Under the pieces are notes generated by a model. It had not been told where the DNA came from, did no database searches, and saw only the letters and a program-made list of their open reading frames with translations. The translations under genes and the position numbers were made by a program. Positions 1 through 12,436 of a stretch of 64,000 bases of DNA are shown here, one piece after another. Source of the DNA: Pseudomonas sp. BN411 (lineage in GTDB: Bacteria > Pseudomonadota > Gammaproteobacteria > Pseudomonadales > Pseudomonadaceae); assembly GCF_029871235.1 (NCBI RefSeq), contig NZ_SSOM01000029.1, forward strand, positions 53,815-117,814, in the 5' to 3' direction. The number at the start of each line of letters is the position of its first letter. Within the stretch, counting starts at the first letter, position 1.

Positions 1-929
1 AGGAAGTCGCGTTTCTCTTCCATGGGCACGATCCAGCGATTCAGCAGCTCGGCCGGCGCCATGCGCTGGCGGCCCATATCGTCAATGATGAACAGGCCGT
101 TGCTAGCCTTCAGTTGAAGCGGTGCCTGATACAGCCGGCTGAAAGCGTCGTAGCGGATGTCCAGCTGCTCCATGCTCAGCTCGCCACCGGTGATCAGGAT
201 CGGTCGCTTGCAGCAGAGCAGACGACGGTCGATGCCTTCGTCCAGCAGCAGCCGGTTGGGCTGCTCGCCATCGTCCAGGCGCTGGTGCACCTGAGGGTCG
301 TAGATCTCTACCACCGCCTCGTTGATGGCGATGGCGTACGGTACCCAGATGGCCTCGTCAAACAACCGGATCAGGCGACTGCTGATGTAGGTCTTACCGG
401 TGCCGGCCGGGCCGTAGATCATGATGGCGCGGCCGGAGTTCATTGCCACGCCGAGCTGGTCCAGCATGTCGTCGGCTAGCACTACGCCCTGAAAGGCGCT
501 GCGCATGTCACGCACGGTGATACGGCCATGGTGGATGGTCTGGAGCTTGAGCAGCGAACGGTAGGTGCCCACCGGGAAAGGCGCGGCGCCAATGTAGCCG
601 CTGCGCGCCAGGGCATCCCGGGCGGCGCTGCGGCCTCGCTCGGTGAGGCCATAGCGCAGGGCTTGGCCACCCGACTGGCCCAGCACTTCTATACGACCGT
701 CCCTGCGCAGGAATGTGAGGACTTCCTCCAACACCGCGCCGGTCAGTGCCAGACGCTCCACCAGGTGCGGCAGGTCCAGGACACCTGCGTCGTGAAGATG
801 TTTGCAGACCAGGTCGCCGAGGAAGTTCTCCGCCAGGCCGGTCTCACGGATATTGCGCGGCGGCGGCGCGAGTCGCTGCACCGACTCGCGTTCGCTGGGG
901 TAAGCTCCACTTTCGCTGACGGCGTACAT
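1..929 (-). CDS. AAA-type ATPase of a Flp pilus locus (3' end outside window)
   Basis: This open frame reads leftward from an ATG at 929 and has no stop before the window edge, so at least 309 residues are present and the C-terminus is missing. A P-loop GPAGTGKT lies at about residues 173-180 and a Walker B-like LFIIDD at about 279-284, which makes it a P-loop ATPase. The first 110 residues look like a winged-helix or adaptor region. It sits 15 bp downstream of a prepilin peptidase and after a Flp pilin, in the same direction, so it probably acts in assembling or controlling that pilus. It is not TadA, whose motifs differ. I do not recognise a named family, and the role is inferred from context. 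Confidence 0.75.
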   Translation of the reverse strand, partial: MYAVSESGAYPSERESVQRLAPPPRNIRETGLAENFLGDLVCKHLHDAGVLDLPHLVERLALTGAVLEEVLTFLRRDGRIEVLGQSGGQALRYGLTERGRSAARDALARSGYIGAAPFPVGTYRSLLKLQTIHHGRITVRDMRSAFQGVVLADDMLDQLGVAMNSGRAIMIYGPAGTGKTYISSRLIRLFDEAIWVPYAIAINEAVVEIYDPQVHQRLDDGEQPNRLLLDEGIDRRLLCCKRPILITGGELSMEQLDIRYDAFSRLYQAPLQLKASNGLFIIDDMGRQRMAPAELLNRWIVPMEEKRDF

Positions 930-944
930 TATCGAACTCCCGTT

Positions 945-1463
945 CTACTGGCCGAACGGCTGCCAAAAAACACTGGCCAGCGTTCCGAACAACACGGCAA
1001 TCGCGAAGGGGAATGGCTTGCCGGCCACCTCGCCGGCATCCGGCGCGACGTAGGTCTGCAACCGGAACATCAGCCAGTAACGGCCCAGGGTCTTCGGCAG
1101 TTGGCCACGCACCAGCACCAGCGTCAGACCACAGAGCCCCCCCGCCATAAGGCTGAAAGCGGCAGCCCAGGTCGTATCCAGGGGAGACAGGAAGGTACCA
1201 GCCATGGCCATCAGCTTGACGTCACCTGCTGCCATGCCGCCCAGGGCATACAACGGGAGAAAGGCCGCCAGGCCAATCATCATGCCCAGGACGCTAAGTC
1301 CAAGGCCGAGCGCCCCCTGGGAATAGATCTGTCCGGTGATACCCAGTCCGATCCCCAACAGCACCAGGAGATTGGGGATGCGGTGACGGGCCAGGTCGAC
1401 CATCACCGCAAGGCCCAGAAGCCCCAGCAACAAGGGAATGGAGGCGAGATGCTCGATGGCCAT
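945..1463 (-). CDS. A24-family prepilin peptidase (CpaA/TadV-like)
   Basis: A 172-residue, very hydrophobic protein with about six membrane segments. The two catalytic aspartates expected of GxGD prepilin peptidases are visible: Asp23 in MVDLARHRIPN and Asp81 in AAGDVKLMA. It lacks the extra cytoplasmic domain of the PilD type and is short, as in Flp/Tad systems. The start at 1463 is preferred over an upstream ATG because AGGAAGG stands just before it and the protein then begins directly with the first membrane helix. It lies 25 bp after the Flp pilin gene and 15 bp before the ATPase gene, consistent with one operon. Its expected job is to cleave the leader of the adjacent Flp pilin. Confidence 0.88.
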   Translation of the reverse strand: MAIEHLASIPLLLGLLGLAVMVDLARHRIPNLLVLLGIGLGITGQIYSQGALGLGLSVLGMMIGLAAFLPLYALGGMAAGDVKLMAMAGTFLSPLDTTWAAAFSLMAGGLCGLTLVLVRGQLPKTLGRYWLMFRLQTYVAPDAGEVAGKPFPFAIAVLFGTLASVFWQPFGQ

Positions 1464-1488
1464 TTCCAGCCTTCCTGCTCCGGGCGAA

Positions 1489-1683
1489 CTAGCAGTTAGC
1501 GCCGCCGCCGACGGCGTTGCACACCGCATTCATCCTGGTTTCCACATTGGTGCCAAGAGCTGTGAAGGTTGCGGCCACCACGGCCGTGATCAGCCCACCG
1601 GCTACGGCGTACTCGACGATGGTCAGGCCGTCTTCGTCTTTCAGGAACTTCATCACCGAAGTCTTGATCGCTTCAAAAGTCAT
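1489..1683 (-). CDS. Flp/Fap-type pilin subunit
   Basis: A 64-residue protein with the Flp pilin signature: a short charged leader ending FLKDEDG, then LTIVEYAVAGG and a hydrophobic stretch of about 25 residues. Cleavage is expected between Gly and Leu in G-LTIVEYA, leaving the EY pair typical of Flp pilins. The start at 1683 has GAGGTGG upstream; a longer frame reaches 1827 but adds a low-complexity tail that does not resemble a leader. It is the first gene of the leftward operon with the peptidase and ATPase. It ends in a small Cys/Gly-rich tail (NAVGGGANC). Confidence 0.9.
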   Translation of the reverse strand: MTFEAIKTSVMKFLKDEDGLTIVEYAVAGGLITAVVAATFTALGTNVETRMNAVCNAVGGGANC

Positions 1684-1758
1684 TTCGCCCACCTCACTCT
1701 CAGTTGTTTCCACAAGTCCGGCGACGCTCTTCGCCCCGCCTGAGTCCACCCTAGATTT

Positions 1759-1774
1759 CCCCAAAAGTGGGGGG
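1759..1774. promoter_or_regulatory. Candidate operator, copy 1 (CCCAAAAGTGGG core)
   Basis: The core CCCAAAAGTGGG lies inside a longer near-palindrome of C and G runs, about 76 bp upstream of the flp pilin start. Its exact reverse complement occurs at 1929-1940. Two inverted copies of one 12-mer in a divergent promoter region next to an AraC-type gene suggest a binding-site pair. The regulator is inferred. Confidence 0.45.
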
Positions 1775-1927
1775 TTAGGAGTTTTTTGCGGATCCCTAGG
1801 ACTTTCTTGCGCGCCGTCGACAAGCAACGGGCAAATCGCTCAAGCCCAGCAAGGGCGCGGCTTACAGAGGGGTGACTGGTCGGGTGACGAACGGTAGGGA
1901 CGGCTTGGAAGCCGCGAAAAATGGGGC

Positions 1928-1941
1928 ACCCACTTTTGGGT
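1928..1941. promoter_or_regulatory. Candidate operator, copy 2 (inverted)
   Basis: ACCCA-CTTT-TGGGT is a small inverted repeat whose central 12 bases are the exact reverse complement of the motif at 1760-1771. It lies about 115 bp upstream of the AraC-type start codon. Confidence 0.45.
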
Positions 1942-2055
1942 AGAACGGTGTTGTTGGACGTTGCGGGGGCTTATAGGGATTGGTTCTTTGAGGTAATGGC
2001 ACACTGACAATACTGCACCTCGGGGAACCACAATAATTTGGCGCAGGGTTAGAAC

Positions 2056-2913
2056 ATGCAGTCGAACTCCGCCGTAGAACCCGTTCTGCTCTGGCTCGAC
2101 CTGACGCGTGACAGGTCGACGGGCAAGCTCATGGAGCAATTCCGGGGGCGGTGTGAATGCCGGTTGGCCAGCGGCCGGGACGCGCCGGGAAGGGAGCATC
2201 TGCGCCAGATCGACATGATCTGCATCCATTTCGACCGCCCCGATGTAGGCGGACTCAACCTGCTGCTGGATATCAAGCGCAGCTACCCGTCCATCCCCAT
2301 CAGCATGTTCACCATCCAGCACTCCGAGGAACTGGCGATCTGGGCAATGCGCGCACGGGTCTGGGAGTTCGTGGTACTGCCCCTGGATACCGAGGAGCAA
2401 AGTCGCTACCTGGACAGCCTGCAACGGCTCAGCGAAGTACGCCGCGCCGTCACCAGCCTGGGCCGCAAGCCACTGCTGGACCGCAATCCACCTATGCCGG
2501 ACAGCATCCGCCTGACCGCTGGCCACCAGAAGCACAAGGCGATCTGCAAGGTGATGCCCTACATCGAGCAGCATTTCTGCGACAGCGTGGACCAGAAGGA
2601 ACTGGCCCAGCAGTGCGGCATGACCCCCTTCCGCTTCAGCCGCCTGTTCAAGGAGGTGAACGGCGTCGGTTTCATGGAATACATCCTTGGCAAGCGCATG
2701 GACTTCGCCAAGCAGCTGCTGGAGAACAGCCAGATGCCGGTCACCAGCATCGGCTACGAGGCCGGTTTCAAGGACCCGTCCTACTTCGCCCGCGCCTTCA
2801 AGCAGTTAGTCGGCTGCAGCCCCAGCGAGTATCGCCAGGGCTGTCGCTCGGACACGGCGCCAATGCCATCCGCCGTCGAAACCGACGAAGCGGTGCTGGG
2901 CATCGGCGCCTAG
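2056..2913 (+). CDS. AraC-family regulator with receiver-like N-terminal region
   Basis: A 285-residue protein. The C-terminal ~100 residues (about 163-262) are an AraC/XylS DNA-binding domain, with the signature around ELAQQCGMTPFRFSRLFKE and the second helix-turn-helix near SIGYEAGFKDPSYFARAFK. The N-terminal ~130 residues resemble a response-regulator fold (alternating hydrophobic strands such as LLWLDL, MICIHF and ISMFTI), but the phosphoacceptor Asp is not obvious. It is transcribed away from the flp pilin operon and may regulate it; this is an inference from position. Its stop codon lies only 3 bp from the ligA stop on the other strand. Confidence 0.88.
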   Translation: MQSNSAVEPVLLWLDLTRDRSTGKLMEQFRGRCECRLASGRDAPGREHLRQIDMICIHFDRPDVGGLNLLLDIKRSYPSIPISMFTIQHSEELAIWAMRARVWEFVVLPLDTEEQSRYLDSLQRLSEVRRAVTSLGRKPLLDRNPPMPDSIRLTAGHQKHKAICKVMPYIEQHFCDSVDQKELAQQCGMTPFRFSRLFKEVNGVGFMEYILGKRMDFAKQLLENSQMPVTSIGYEAGFKDPSYFARAFKQLVGCSPSEYRQGCRSDTAPMPSAVETDEAVLGIGA

Positions 2914-2916
2914 GCC

Positions 2917-5295
<2,379 letters not shown>

Positions 5296-5310
5296 TCAGG
5301 CTCGTTCTCT

Positions 5311-5340
5311 TGAAACAAAAAGAGCAGCCGGGGCTGCTCT
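5311..5340 (-). terminator. Intrinsic terminator or attenuator between zipA and ligA
   Basis: Read on the minus strand, AGAGCAGCC-CC-GGCTGCTCT folds into a perfect 9-bp stem followed by TTTTTG and TTTC. It ends 18 nt before the ligA start codon. Confidence 0.75.
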
Positions 5341-5360
5341 TTCGTTGACTGGGCGCCGGA

Positions 5361-6176
5361 TCAGCGCTTCTGGGTCATGTGCTTGCGCTCGAATTCGACG
5401 ATGCGCTGGCGGTAATGCTCGATGGTCTGGGCAGTCATCACACTGCGCTGGTCATCCTTCAGCTCGCCGTTCAGTTCCTGGGACAGCTTGCGGGCGGCGG
5501 CGACCATCACATCGAAGGCCTGCTTTGGATGACGCGGGCCCGGCAGCCCGAGGAAGAAGCTCACGGCGCGGGTGCTGAAGTGGTCGATATCGTCCAGGTC
5601 GAAGGTGCCGGGCTTGACGCCGTTGGCCATGGAGAACAGCACTTCACCGTTACCGGCCATGCTTTCGTGGCGATGGAAGATGTCCATGGCGCCGAAGCGC
5701 AGGCCGCTTTCCAGAATGTTCTGCAGCAGGGCCGGGCCTTTGAAGCCGTCTTCATCGCGGGCGACGACGTTGATGACCAGGACTTCCTCGACCGGAACTT
5801 CCTGGGCCTGCACCTGCGGATGGACCTTGCCGTTCTTCTTGCCTTCATCGACCGGGTTGAGCAGGGTCGGCACCGGCTCGTCGAGGTTCAGGTCGCCCTG
5901 CTGCGGCTCGCCGCGGCGCTTGCCGGCTTCGCGAGCGCTGAGCGATGGCAGGTCTTCCTCGTCCAGGGATGGCTCCTGGTGCGAGCGGTCCTTGACCCGC
6001 GACGGGCCAAGCAGGTTTGGATCTTCATCGTCATCCGGGGCGTTGGAGAAGCTGCGATCCAGCTTGAACTTGAGTTTCCCCTTGCCGCCACTCATGCGGC
6101 GCCAGCCATCGAACAGAATGCCGGCGATTACGATGATGCCAATGACAATCAGCCACTCGCGCAGACCGATATCCAT
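5361..6176 (-). CDS. zipA: Cell division protein ZipA
   Basis: A 271-residue inner-membrane protein that tethers FtsZ at the division site. It starts with an N-terminal anchor ([21 protein letters not shown]), followed by a charged, Pro/Glu-rich linker (about residues 35-125) and a C-terminal ZipA domain of about 135 residues beginning near [16 protein letters not shown], which is the FtsZ-tail binding fold. The gene lies between smc and ligA, as in other pseudomonads. The spacing to smc is 236 bp, so it probably has its own promoter there. Confidence 0.96.
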   Translation of the reverse strand: MDIGLREWLIVIGIIVIAGILFDGWRRMSGGKGKLKFKLDRSFSNAPDDDEDPNLLGPSRVKDRSHQEPSLDEEDLPSLSAREAGKRRGEPQQGDLNLDEPVPTLLNPVDEGKKNGKVHPQVQAQEVPVEEVLVINVVARDEDGFKGPALLQNILESGLRFGAMDIFHRHESMAGNGEVLFSMANGVKPGTFDLDDIDHFSTRAVSFFLGLPGPRHPKQAFDVMVAAARKLSQELNGELKDDQRSVMTAQTIEHYRQRIVEFERKHMTQKR

Positions 6177-6412
6177 GTAGTCCTGTGTCCCCTAGTGAAA
6201 AAATGCAAACAGACAATGGTGAAGAAAGGACATCCCGTCCCCTGAAACGTGGCGCCCAACTCCATGTTCTGAATGGCGTTTTCCACGTGCGACAAAATTG
6301 GGCATAAAGCTAGCACGACAAGCCCAGCAGAGAAACCTCTGATAGAGGCTTACTCCAAAGCCAACGCGAATTTGATCCCCGGAGCTTTCCAGGGTTCACA
6401 AGTGGCCGACCA

Positions 6413-9400
6413 CTAGGCCTCGACCATCGACATCGCCTCCTCCACATCCACCGCCACCAGACGCGAGCAGCCAGGCTCGTGCATGGTCACACCCATCAGC
6501 TGATCGGCCATTTCCATGGCGATCTTGTTGTGGGTGATATAGATGAACTGCACTTTCTCGGACATTTCCTTCACCAGTCGCGCATAACGACCGACGTTTG
6601 CGTCGTCCAGCGGCGCGTCCACCTCGTCCAGCATGCAGAACGGCGCCGGATTGAGCTGGAAGATGGCGAACACCAGGGCCAGCGCGGTAAGCGCCTTCTC
6701 GCCACCGGACAGCAGGTGAATGGTGCTGTTCTTCTTGCCCGGCGGCCGCGCCATGATGGCCACGCCGGTGTCCAGCAAGTCTTCGCCAGTCAGCTCCAGG
6801 TAGGCATGGCCACCGCCGAATACCTTCGGGAACAGCGCCTGGAGACCGGCGTTGATCTGGTCGAAGGTTTCCTTGAAGCGGTTACGGGTTTCCTTGTCGA
6901 TCTTGCGGATGACGTTTTCCAGCGTCTCCAGGGCTTCCACCAGGTCGTCGTTCTGCGCATCCAGGTAGCGCTTGCGCTCCGATTGCTGCTGGTACTCGTC
7001 GATGGCCGCAAGGTTGATCGGCCCGAGGCGCTGGATACGCGCGGCAAGGCGTTCGAGCTCTTCTTCCCAGGCGCTTTCGCTGGCCTCGGCGGGAAGGGTG
7101 GCGAGTACGCCATGCAGGTCGTAGCCATCCTCGTGAAGCTGGTCCTGCAGGGTCTTGCGGCGGACCGTCAGGGCCTGCCATTCCAGGCGTTGCTGTTCCA
7201 GCTGGCCACGCAGCAGTTGAGCCTGCTGCTCGGCCTGGGTACGGCGTTTTTCGGCGTCGCGCAGTTCGCGGTCGGCATCTTCCAGGGCCAGCCGCGCCTG
7301 CTTGAGTTCTTCCTCCACGCCAAGGCGCTTCTCCAGCAGTTCTTCCAGCTTCAGGCGCAACTCTTCCAGCGGCGCGGCGCCCTCCTCCAGGTTCAGGCTG
7401 AGCTGCTCACGGCGCTCGTTGAGGCGCTCGAACTGCAGGGTCAGGCGCTCCAGGGCCTGGCGGGTGGAGTCGTGCTGCGCCGTCAGGGAGCCGACGCGAA
7501 CCGCCAACTGGTGGGCATGGTCCTTGTGCTGGCGGGCTTCCTGGCGAATCCGGTCGAGGCGCTCACGCAGGCTGTCGCGCTCGGCGAGGAGCTTTTCGCG
7601 CTGCTCGGTATCGCTGGCCATGGCGTCCAGTGCGTCCTGCAGGGTCAGACGGGCCTCGCCCAACTGTTCATGCTCCAGGGCCCGCTGCTCGTCCAACTCG
7701 CGTAGTTCTTCTTCCAGGCGACGGCGGCGCAGGGCCAACTGCTCCACCTTCGCCTGCTGAGCGGACAGGCGGGCCTTGAGCTCGCCCAGGGCGCGGGATT
7801 CTTCCTGCAGCAGGCGGCGCTGCTGCTCACGGGATTCTTCCTGTTGACGCTGGTCGTCACGCAGCCGCTGCAGGAGTTCTTCCAGTTGCTCCAGGGCGGC
7901 TTCGCGCTCTTCGCGCTCGGCATGCAGGCGTTCCAGTTCCTGGCCACGGGCCAGCAGACCGCTCTCCGCTTCACTGGCACGGCGCACCCGCAGGAAATTG
8001 CGTCCTACCCAGTAGCCATCCCGGCTTATAAGGCTTTCGCCCTCACCCAGGCTGCCACGGCGGGCCAGGGCCTGGTCGAGGCTTTCCACGGGCTGGACCT
8101 TGGCCAGCCAGGGCGCCAGGTCCACTGGCGCCTCGACCTTGTCCAGCAGGCTACCCGGAACCCGCGCCCCGCCCTTGCCGGCACTGGCCAGGCGCAGTTC
8201 GCCCTGGCTGAAACCGGACAGGTCGAGGCCGTTGAATTCGTCCAGCAACACGGCCTGCAGATCAGCGCCGAGCACGGTTTCCACCGCCAGCTCCCAGCCC
8301 TGCTCCACGCGCAGGCCCTCAGCCAGGCGGGGGCGATCAGCCAGATTGTGCTCCCGCAGCCATTCGGCGGCGCCCTTGCCGGGGTTCAGCGCGGCCTGCT
8401 GAAGGGCCTCCAGCGAGGCGATGCGGCCGTTCAGGCGCTGCAGTTCGCCCTGAGCCTGCTGCTGGGCCTGGTTGGCCTGCTGCAGCTCTTCACGTAGTTG
8501 GTCCAGGCGCTCCGCCAGGCCCTGTTCGGCGGCCTGGAGCTCTTCCAGGCGCATGTCGCCAACAGCCAGTTCTTCGAGCATTTCCTGGATTGCGGCATCT
8601 TCCGGGTCTGCGGCCAGTTGGGCGCGCTCGTCATTGAGGCGACGCTGGCGCTCCAGCAGGCGCTCCAGGCTCTGCTCCAGCTGCTGGATGCGCGACTGCT
8701 GCACTTCGGCCTGGCGGCGCGGCTCGGCGCTGCACTGGTTGAAGCCATCCCACTGCTCCTGCCAGGCATGCATGCCGGTTTCCGCTTCCTCCAGCTGGGC
8801 AGCGGCCTCTTCGGCGGCGGCGGCACTCATTTCCTGCTCGGGGCCGAGCATCTCCAGCTCTTCGCTCAGGGTGGCGAGCAAGGTGCGGTCGTGGCCCAGG
8901 TGGGATTCGGTTTCCTGGCGGGCGCGTTCGGCCTCGCGCAGGTCGTCCTGCAACTGGCGCAGGCGCTGCTGGCCGTGCTGGATGCTCTGCTCCACCCGGG
9001 CGATATCACCGCCCACTGAATAGAAGCGGCCCTGCACCTGATTGAAGCGTTCGGACAGCTCGTGGTGTCCGTCGCGCAAACGTTCAATGCTGGCGTCGGC
9101 GTTGCGCTGCTCGGCCACCAGGGCCTCGAAGCTGACCTCCTGGTTGCCGATCACCGCCTCACGCTGGCCGACCTGGTCGTTCAACGCGCGCCACTTCAGG
9201 GCCGCGAGCTGGGCCTTGAGCTGACGCTCCTCGGCCTTGTACTCCTGGTACTTTTCGGCGGACTGGGCCTGGCGGTGCAGGCGTTCCAGTTGGCGCTCCA
9301 GTTCTTCGCGCAGGTCGGTCAGGCGCGCCAGGTTCTCCTGGGTGCGGCGGATGCGGCTCTCGGTCTCGCGGCGGCGCTCCTTGTACTTGGAGATGCCGGC

Positions 9401-9901
9401 GGCTTCCTCGATGAAGTTGCGCAGGTCCTCGGGCTTGGCCTCGATCAGTTTGGAGATCATCCCCTGCTCGATGATCGAGTAACTGCGCGGGCCCAGGCCG
9501 GTGCCGAGGAAGATATCGGTGATATCACGGCGCCGGCACTTTGTGCCGTTGAGGAAATAGGTGTTCTGGCCGTCGCGGCTGACACGGCGGCGAATGGAAA
9601 TCTCGGCGAAGGCGGCGTACTCGCCCACCAGGGTGTTATCGGAGTTGTCGAAGATCAGCTCGATGCTGGCCTGAGCGACCGGTTTGCGGGTATTGGAGCC
9701 GTTGAAGATGACGTCGGTCATCGACTCGCCACGGAGGTTCTTCGCCGAACTCTCGCCCATTACCCAGCGAACGGCGTCGATGATGTTCGACTTGCCGCAA
9801 CCATTGGGGCCGACCACGGCCGCCATGTTGCTGGGGAAGCTGACGGTGGTCGGGTCCACGAAGGACTTGAAGCCGGCCAGCTTGATGCACTTCAGCCGCA
9901 T
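6413..9901 (-). CDS. smc: Chromosome segregation ATPase SMC
   Basis: A 1162-residue structural-maintenance-of-chromosomes protein that organises and segregates DNA as a dimer with ScpA and ScpB. The Walker A motif GPNGCGKS is at residues 31-38. Long coiled coils flank a hinge region around the middle (near NLADRPRLAEGLRVEQGWE). The ABC signature LSGGEKALTALAL and Walker B FCMLDEVDAPLDD are near residues 1070-1110. The length is normal and no break is seen. It begins 13 bp after the upstream GntR gene stops, so the two are probably cotranscribed. Confidence 0.98.
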   Translation of the reverse strand: MRLKCIKLAGFKSFVDPTTVSFPSNMAAVVGPNGCGKSNIIDAVRWVMGESSAKNLRGESMTDVIFNGSNTRKPVAQASIELIFDNSDNTLVGEYAAFAEISIRRRVSRDGQNTYFLNGTKCRRRDITDIFLGTGLGPRSYSIIEQGMISKLIEAKPEDLRNFIEEAAGISKYKERRRETESRIRRTQENLARLTDLREELERQLERLHRQAQSAEKYQEYKAEERQLKAQLAALKWRALNDQVGQREAVIGNQEVSFEALVAEQRNADASIERLRDGHHELSERFNQVQGRFYSVGGDIARVEQSIQHGQQRLRQLQDDLREAERARQETESHLGHDRTLLATLSEELEMLGPEQEMSAAAAEEAAAQLEEAETGMHAWQEQWDGFNQCSAEPRRQAEVQQSRIQQLEQSLERLLERQRRLNDERAQLAADPEDAAIQEMLEELAVGDMRLEELQAAEQGLAERLDQLREELQQANQAQQQAQGELQRLNGRIASLEALQQAALNPGKGAAEWLREHNLADRPRLAEGLRVEQGWELAVETVLGADLQAVLLDEFNGLDLSGFSQGELRLASAGKGGARVPGSLLDKVEAPVDLAPWLAKVQPVESLDQALARRGSLGEGESLISRDGYWVGRNFLRVRRASEAESGLLARGQELERLHAEREEREAALEQLEELLQRLRDDQRQQEESREQQRRLLQEESRALGELKARLSAQQAKVEQLALRRRRLEEELRELDEQRALEHEQLGEARLTLQDALDAMASDTEQREKLLAERDSLRERLDRIRQEARQHKDHAHQLAVRVGSLTAQHDSTRQALERLTLQFERLNERREQLSLNLEEGAAPLEELRLKLEELLEKRLGVEEELKQARLALEDADRELRDAEKRRTQAEQQAQLLRGQLEQQRLEWQALTVRRKTLQDQLHEDGYDLHGVLATLPAEASESAWEEELERLAARIQRLGPINLAAIDEYQQQSERKRYLDAQNDDLVEALETLENVIRKIDKETRNRFKETFDQINAGLQALFPKVFGGGHAYLELTGEDLLDTGVAIMARPPGKKNSTIHLLSGGEKALTALALVFAIFQLNPAPFCMLDEVDAPLDDANVGRYARLVKEMSEKVQFIYITHNKIAMEMADQLMGVTMHEPGCSRLVAVDVEEAMSMVEA

Positions 9902-9914
9902 CGATGCGCTCCGT

Positions 9915-10574
9915 TCAACGCTCGGCCAGCGCCGCGAGCACCAGGTCGCAGTTCTGTTTGCCGTAGCCCAACAGCACTTCGCGAATCCTCGCCTGGTCGC
10001 GGGCGATCACCGCCAGCAGCAGGTCGTCGAACACAGCACCGAGGTTCTCCATCTGGCCGCGACGGCGCTCAAGGGCCATGTAGTAGGTGCGGGCGATGGC
10101 CGGCTGCAGGTTATCCAGGGTCTGCTGCAGGTAGGGGTTGTCGGCGAAGGGATAGGCCGTCTGCATGATGGCGAAGCTGGCCTCGACGAACGCCAGGATG
10201 TCTTCCCGCTGGCGCGCTTCGGCCAGGCGCTGCTGGATGGCGCGGAAGGGCAGGAGGTCGTCCTCGCTGCGCCAGTGCTCGGCAACGGCGTAGCCGAGCA
10301 GGATGTAAAGCTCCATCACCAGGGTATAGAGGCTGCGCACGTGCTGCTGGGTCAGCTCGGATACCTGGGCGCCACGGCGCGGCAGGATGGTGATCAGGTG
10401 GCGTCGTTCGAGGATCAGCAGCGCTTCGCGCACCGAGCCCCGGCTGACATTCATGGCCTGGGTGACTTTCTGTTCCTGGATGCGCTCACGCTCTTTCAAC
10501 TCGCCGCGAATGATGCGCTCGGCGAGGTGCTGGGCAATCTGCTCGGAGAGGCTGTCCGGTGCCTTGAACGTCAT
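9915..10574 (-). CDS. GntR-family regulator (FCD/FadR subfamily)
   Basis: A 219-residue regulator. Residues 10-70 form a winged helix typical of GntR proteins (LSEQIAQHLAERIIRGELKE, then VSRGSVREALLILERR). The rest is an all-helical FCD-type effector domain. The start at 10574 is chosen because AAGGAAA precedes it; an in-frame extension to 10625 lacks a good site. It is divergent from xdhA and directly upstream of smc. It might control xdhA through the nested palindrome at 10895-10933, or bind the GntR-type palindromes further right; the sequence does not decide between these. Confidence 0.88.
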   Translation of the reverse strand: MTFKAPDSLSEQIAQHLAERIIRGELKERERIQEQKVTQAMNVSRGSVREALLILERRHLITILPRRGAQVSELTQQHVRSLYTLVMELYILLGYAVAEHWRSEDDLLPFRAIQQRLAEARQREDILAFVEASFAIMQTAYPFADNPYLQQTLDNLQPAIARTYYMALERRRGQMENLGAVFDDLLLAVIARDQARIREVLLGYGKQNCDLVLAALAER

Positions 10575-10607
10575 GGTTTTCCTTCGAACTGGGGAACATT
10601 GTGCGCT

Positions 10608-10641
10608 GCGCCGGAGCTTTCCCACGCCAAAGCTCCGGCGC
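10608..10641. repeat. Perfect 13-bp inverted repeat upstream of GntR gene
   Basis: The arms GCGCCGGAGCTTT and AAAGCTCCGGCGC are separated by 8 nt. The element lies about 34 bp before the GntR start codon, in its probable 5' leader. There is no T-run, so it is not a normal terminator. It could be an operator or a leader hairpin. Confidence 0.6.
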
Positions 10642-10894
10642 TGACAGTACTACGGGTACGGGCAGTGGGCGCAAGAGCAAAAAAGGGGAAATTTCCGACT
10701 CTGCCGCAGGACGCGGGCAGGGAGCGGATTCTACCACAAGGCAACGGGCGCCACGGGCGGCTCCACGAACGGAAACGATCGAGGACGGGCGCCCTTCCGT
10801 CTCTTTTCTACAATTAGGACAGGAGGCGCAAACGCGCCTGAACCTTGAGACAGAGCGCTCGCGGCGGCTAATAGCTGAAAGACATGAAGATTTC

Positions 10895-10933
10895 CTGACT
10901 TTTGGGTCAAATATTTATTGACCCACAGGTCAG
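10895..10933. promoter_or_regulatory. Nested palindromic operator upstream of xdhA
   Basis: CTGAC-N3-TGGGTCAA-N7-TTGACCCA-N3-GTCAG is symmetric about position 10914 on two scales. It ends about 63 bp before the xdhA start codon. Its right half contains TGACC-CACA-GGTCA (10919-10932), a motif that recurs near other promoters of this island. Confidence 0.6.
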
Positions 10934-10996
10934 ACCCCTCTAAATTTGCCGCCATACGAGCCCTCGTAAAAACAATAAAGTGCCTGGAGGTCGTCC

Positions 10997-12428
<1,432 letters not shown>

Positions 12429-12436
<8 letters not shown>

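Larger units (their letters stand above)
1684..2055. other. Divergent intergenic region, flp pilin / AraC regulator
   Basis: This 372-bp region separates the leftward flp operon from the rightward AraC-type regulator and must hold both promoters. The feature that stands out is one 12-mer present twice in opposite orientation, at 1760-1771 and 1929-1940. No other gene was seen. Confidence 0.7.
10575..10996. other. Divergent intergenic region, GntR / xdhA
   Basis: These 422 bp hold no convincing gene. Near the GntR start is a perfect 13-bp inverted repeat (10608-10641). Near xdhA is a nested palindrome (10895-10933). In P. aeruginosa, as I recall, alkB2 sits at this point; no trace of it was found. 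Confidence 0.65.
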
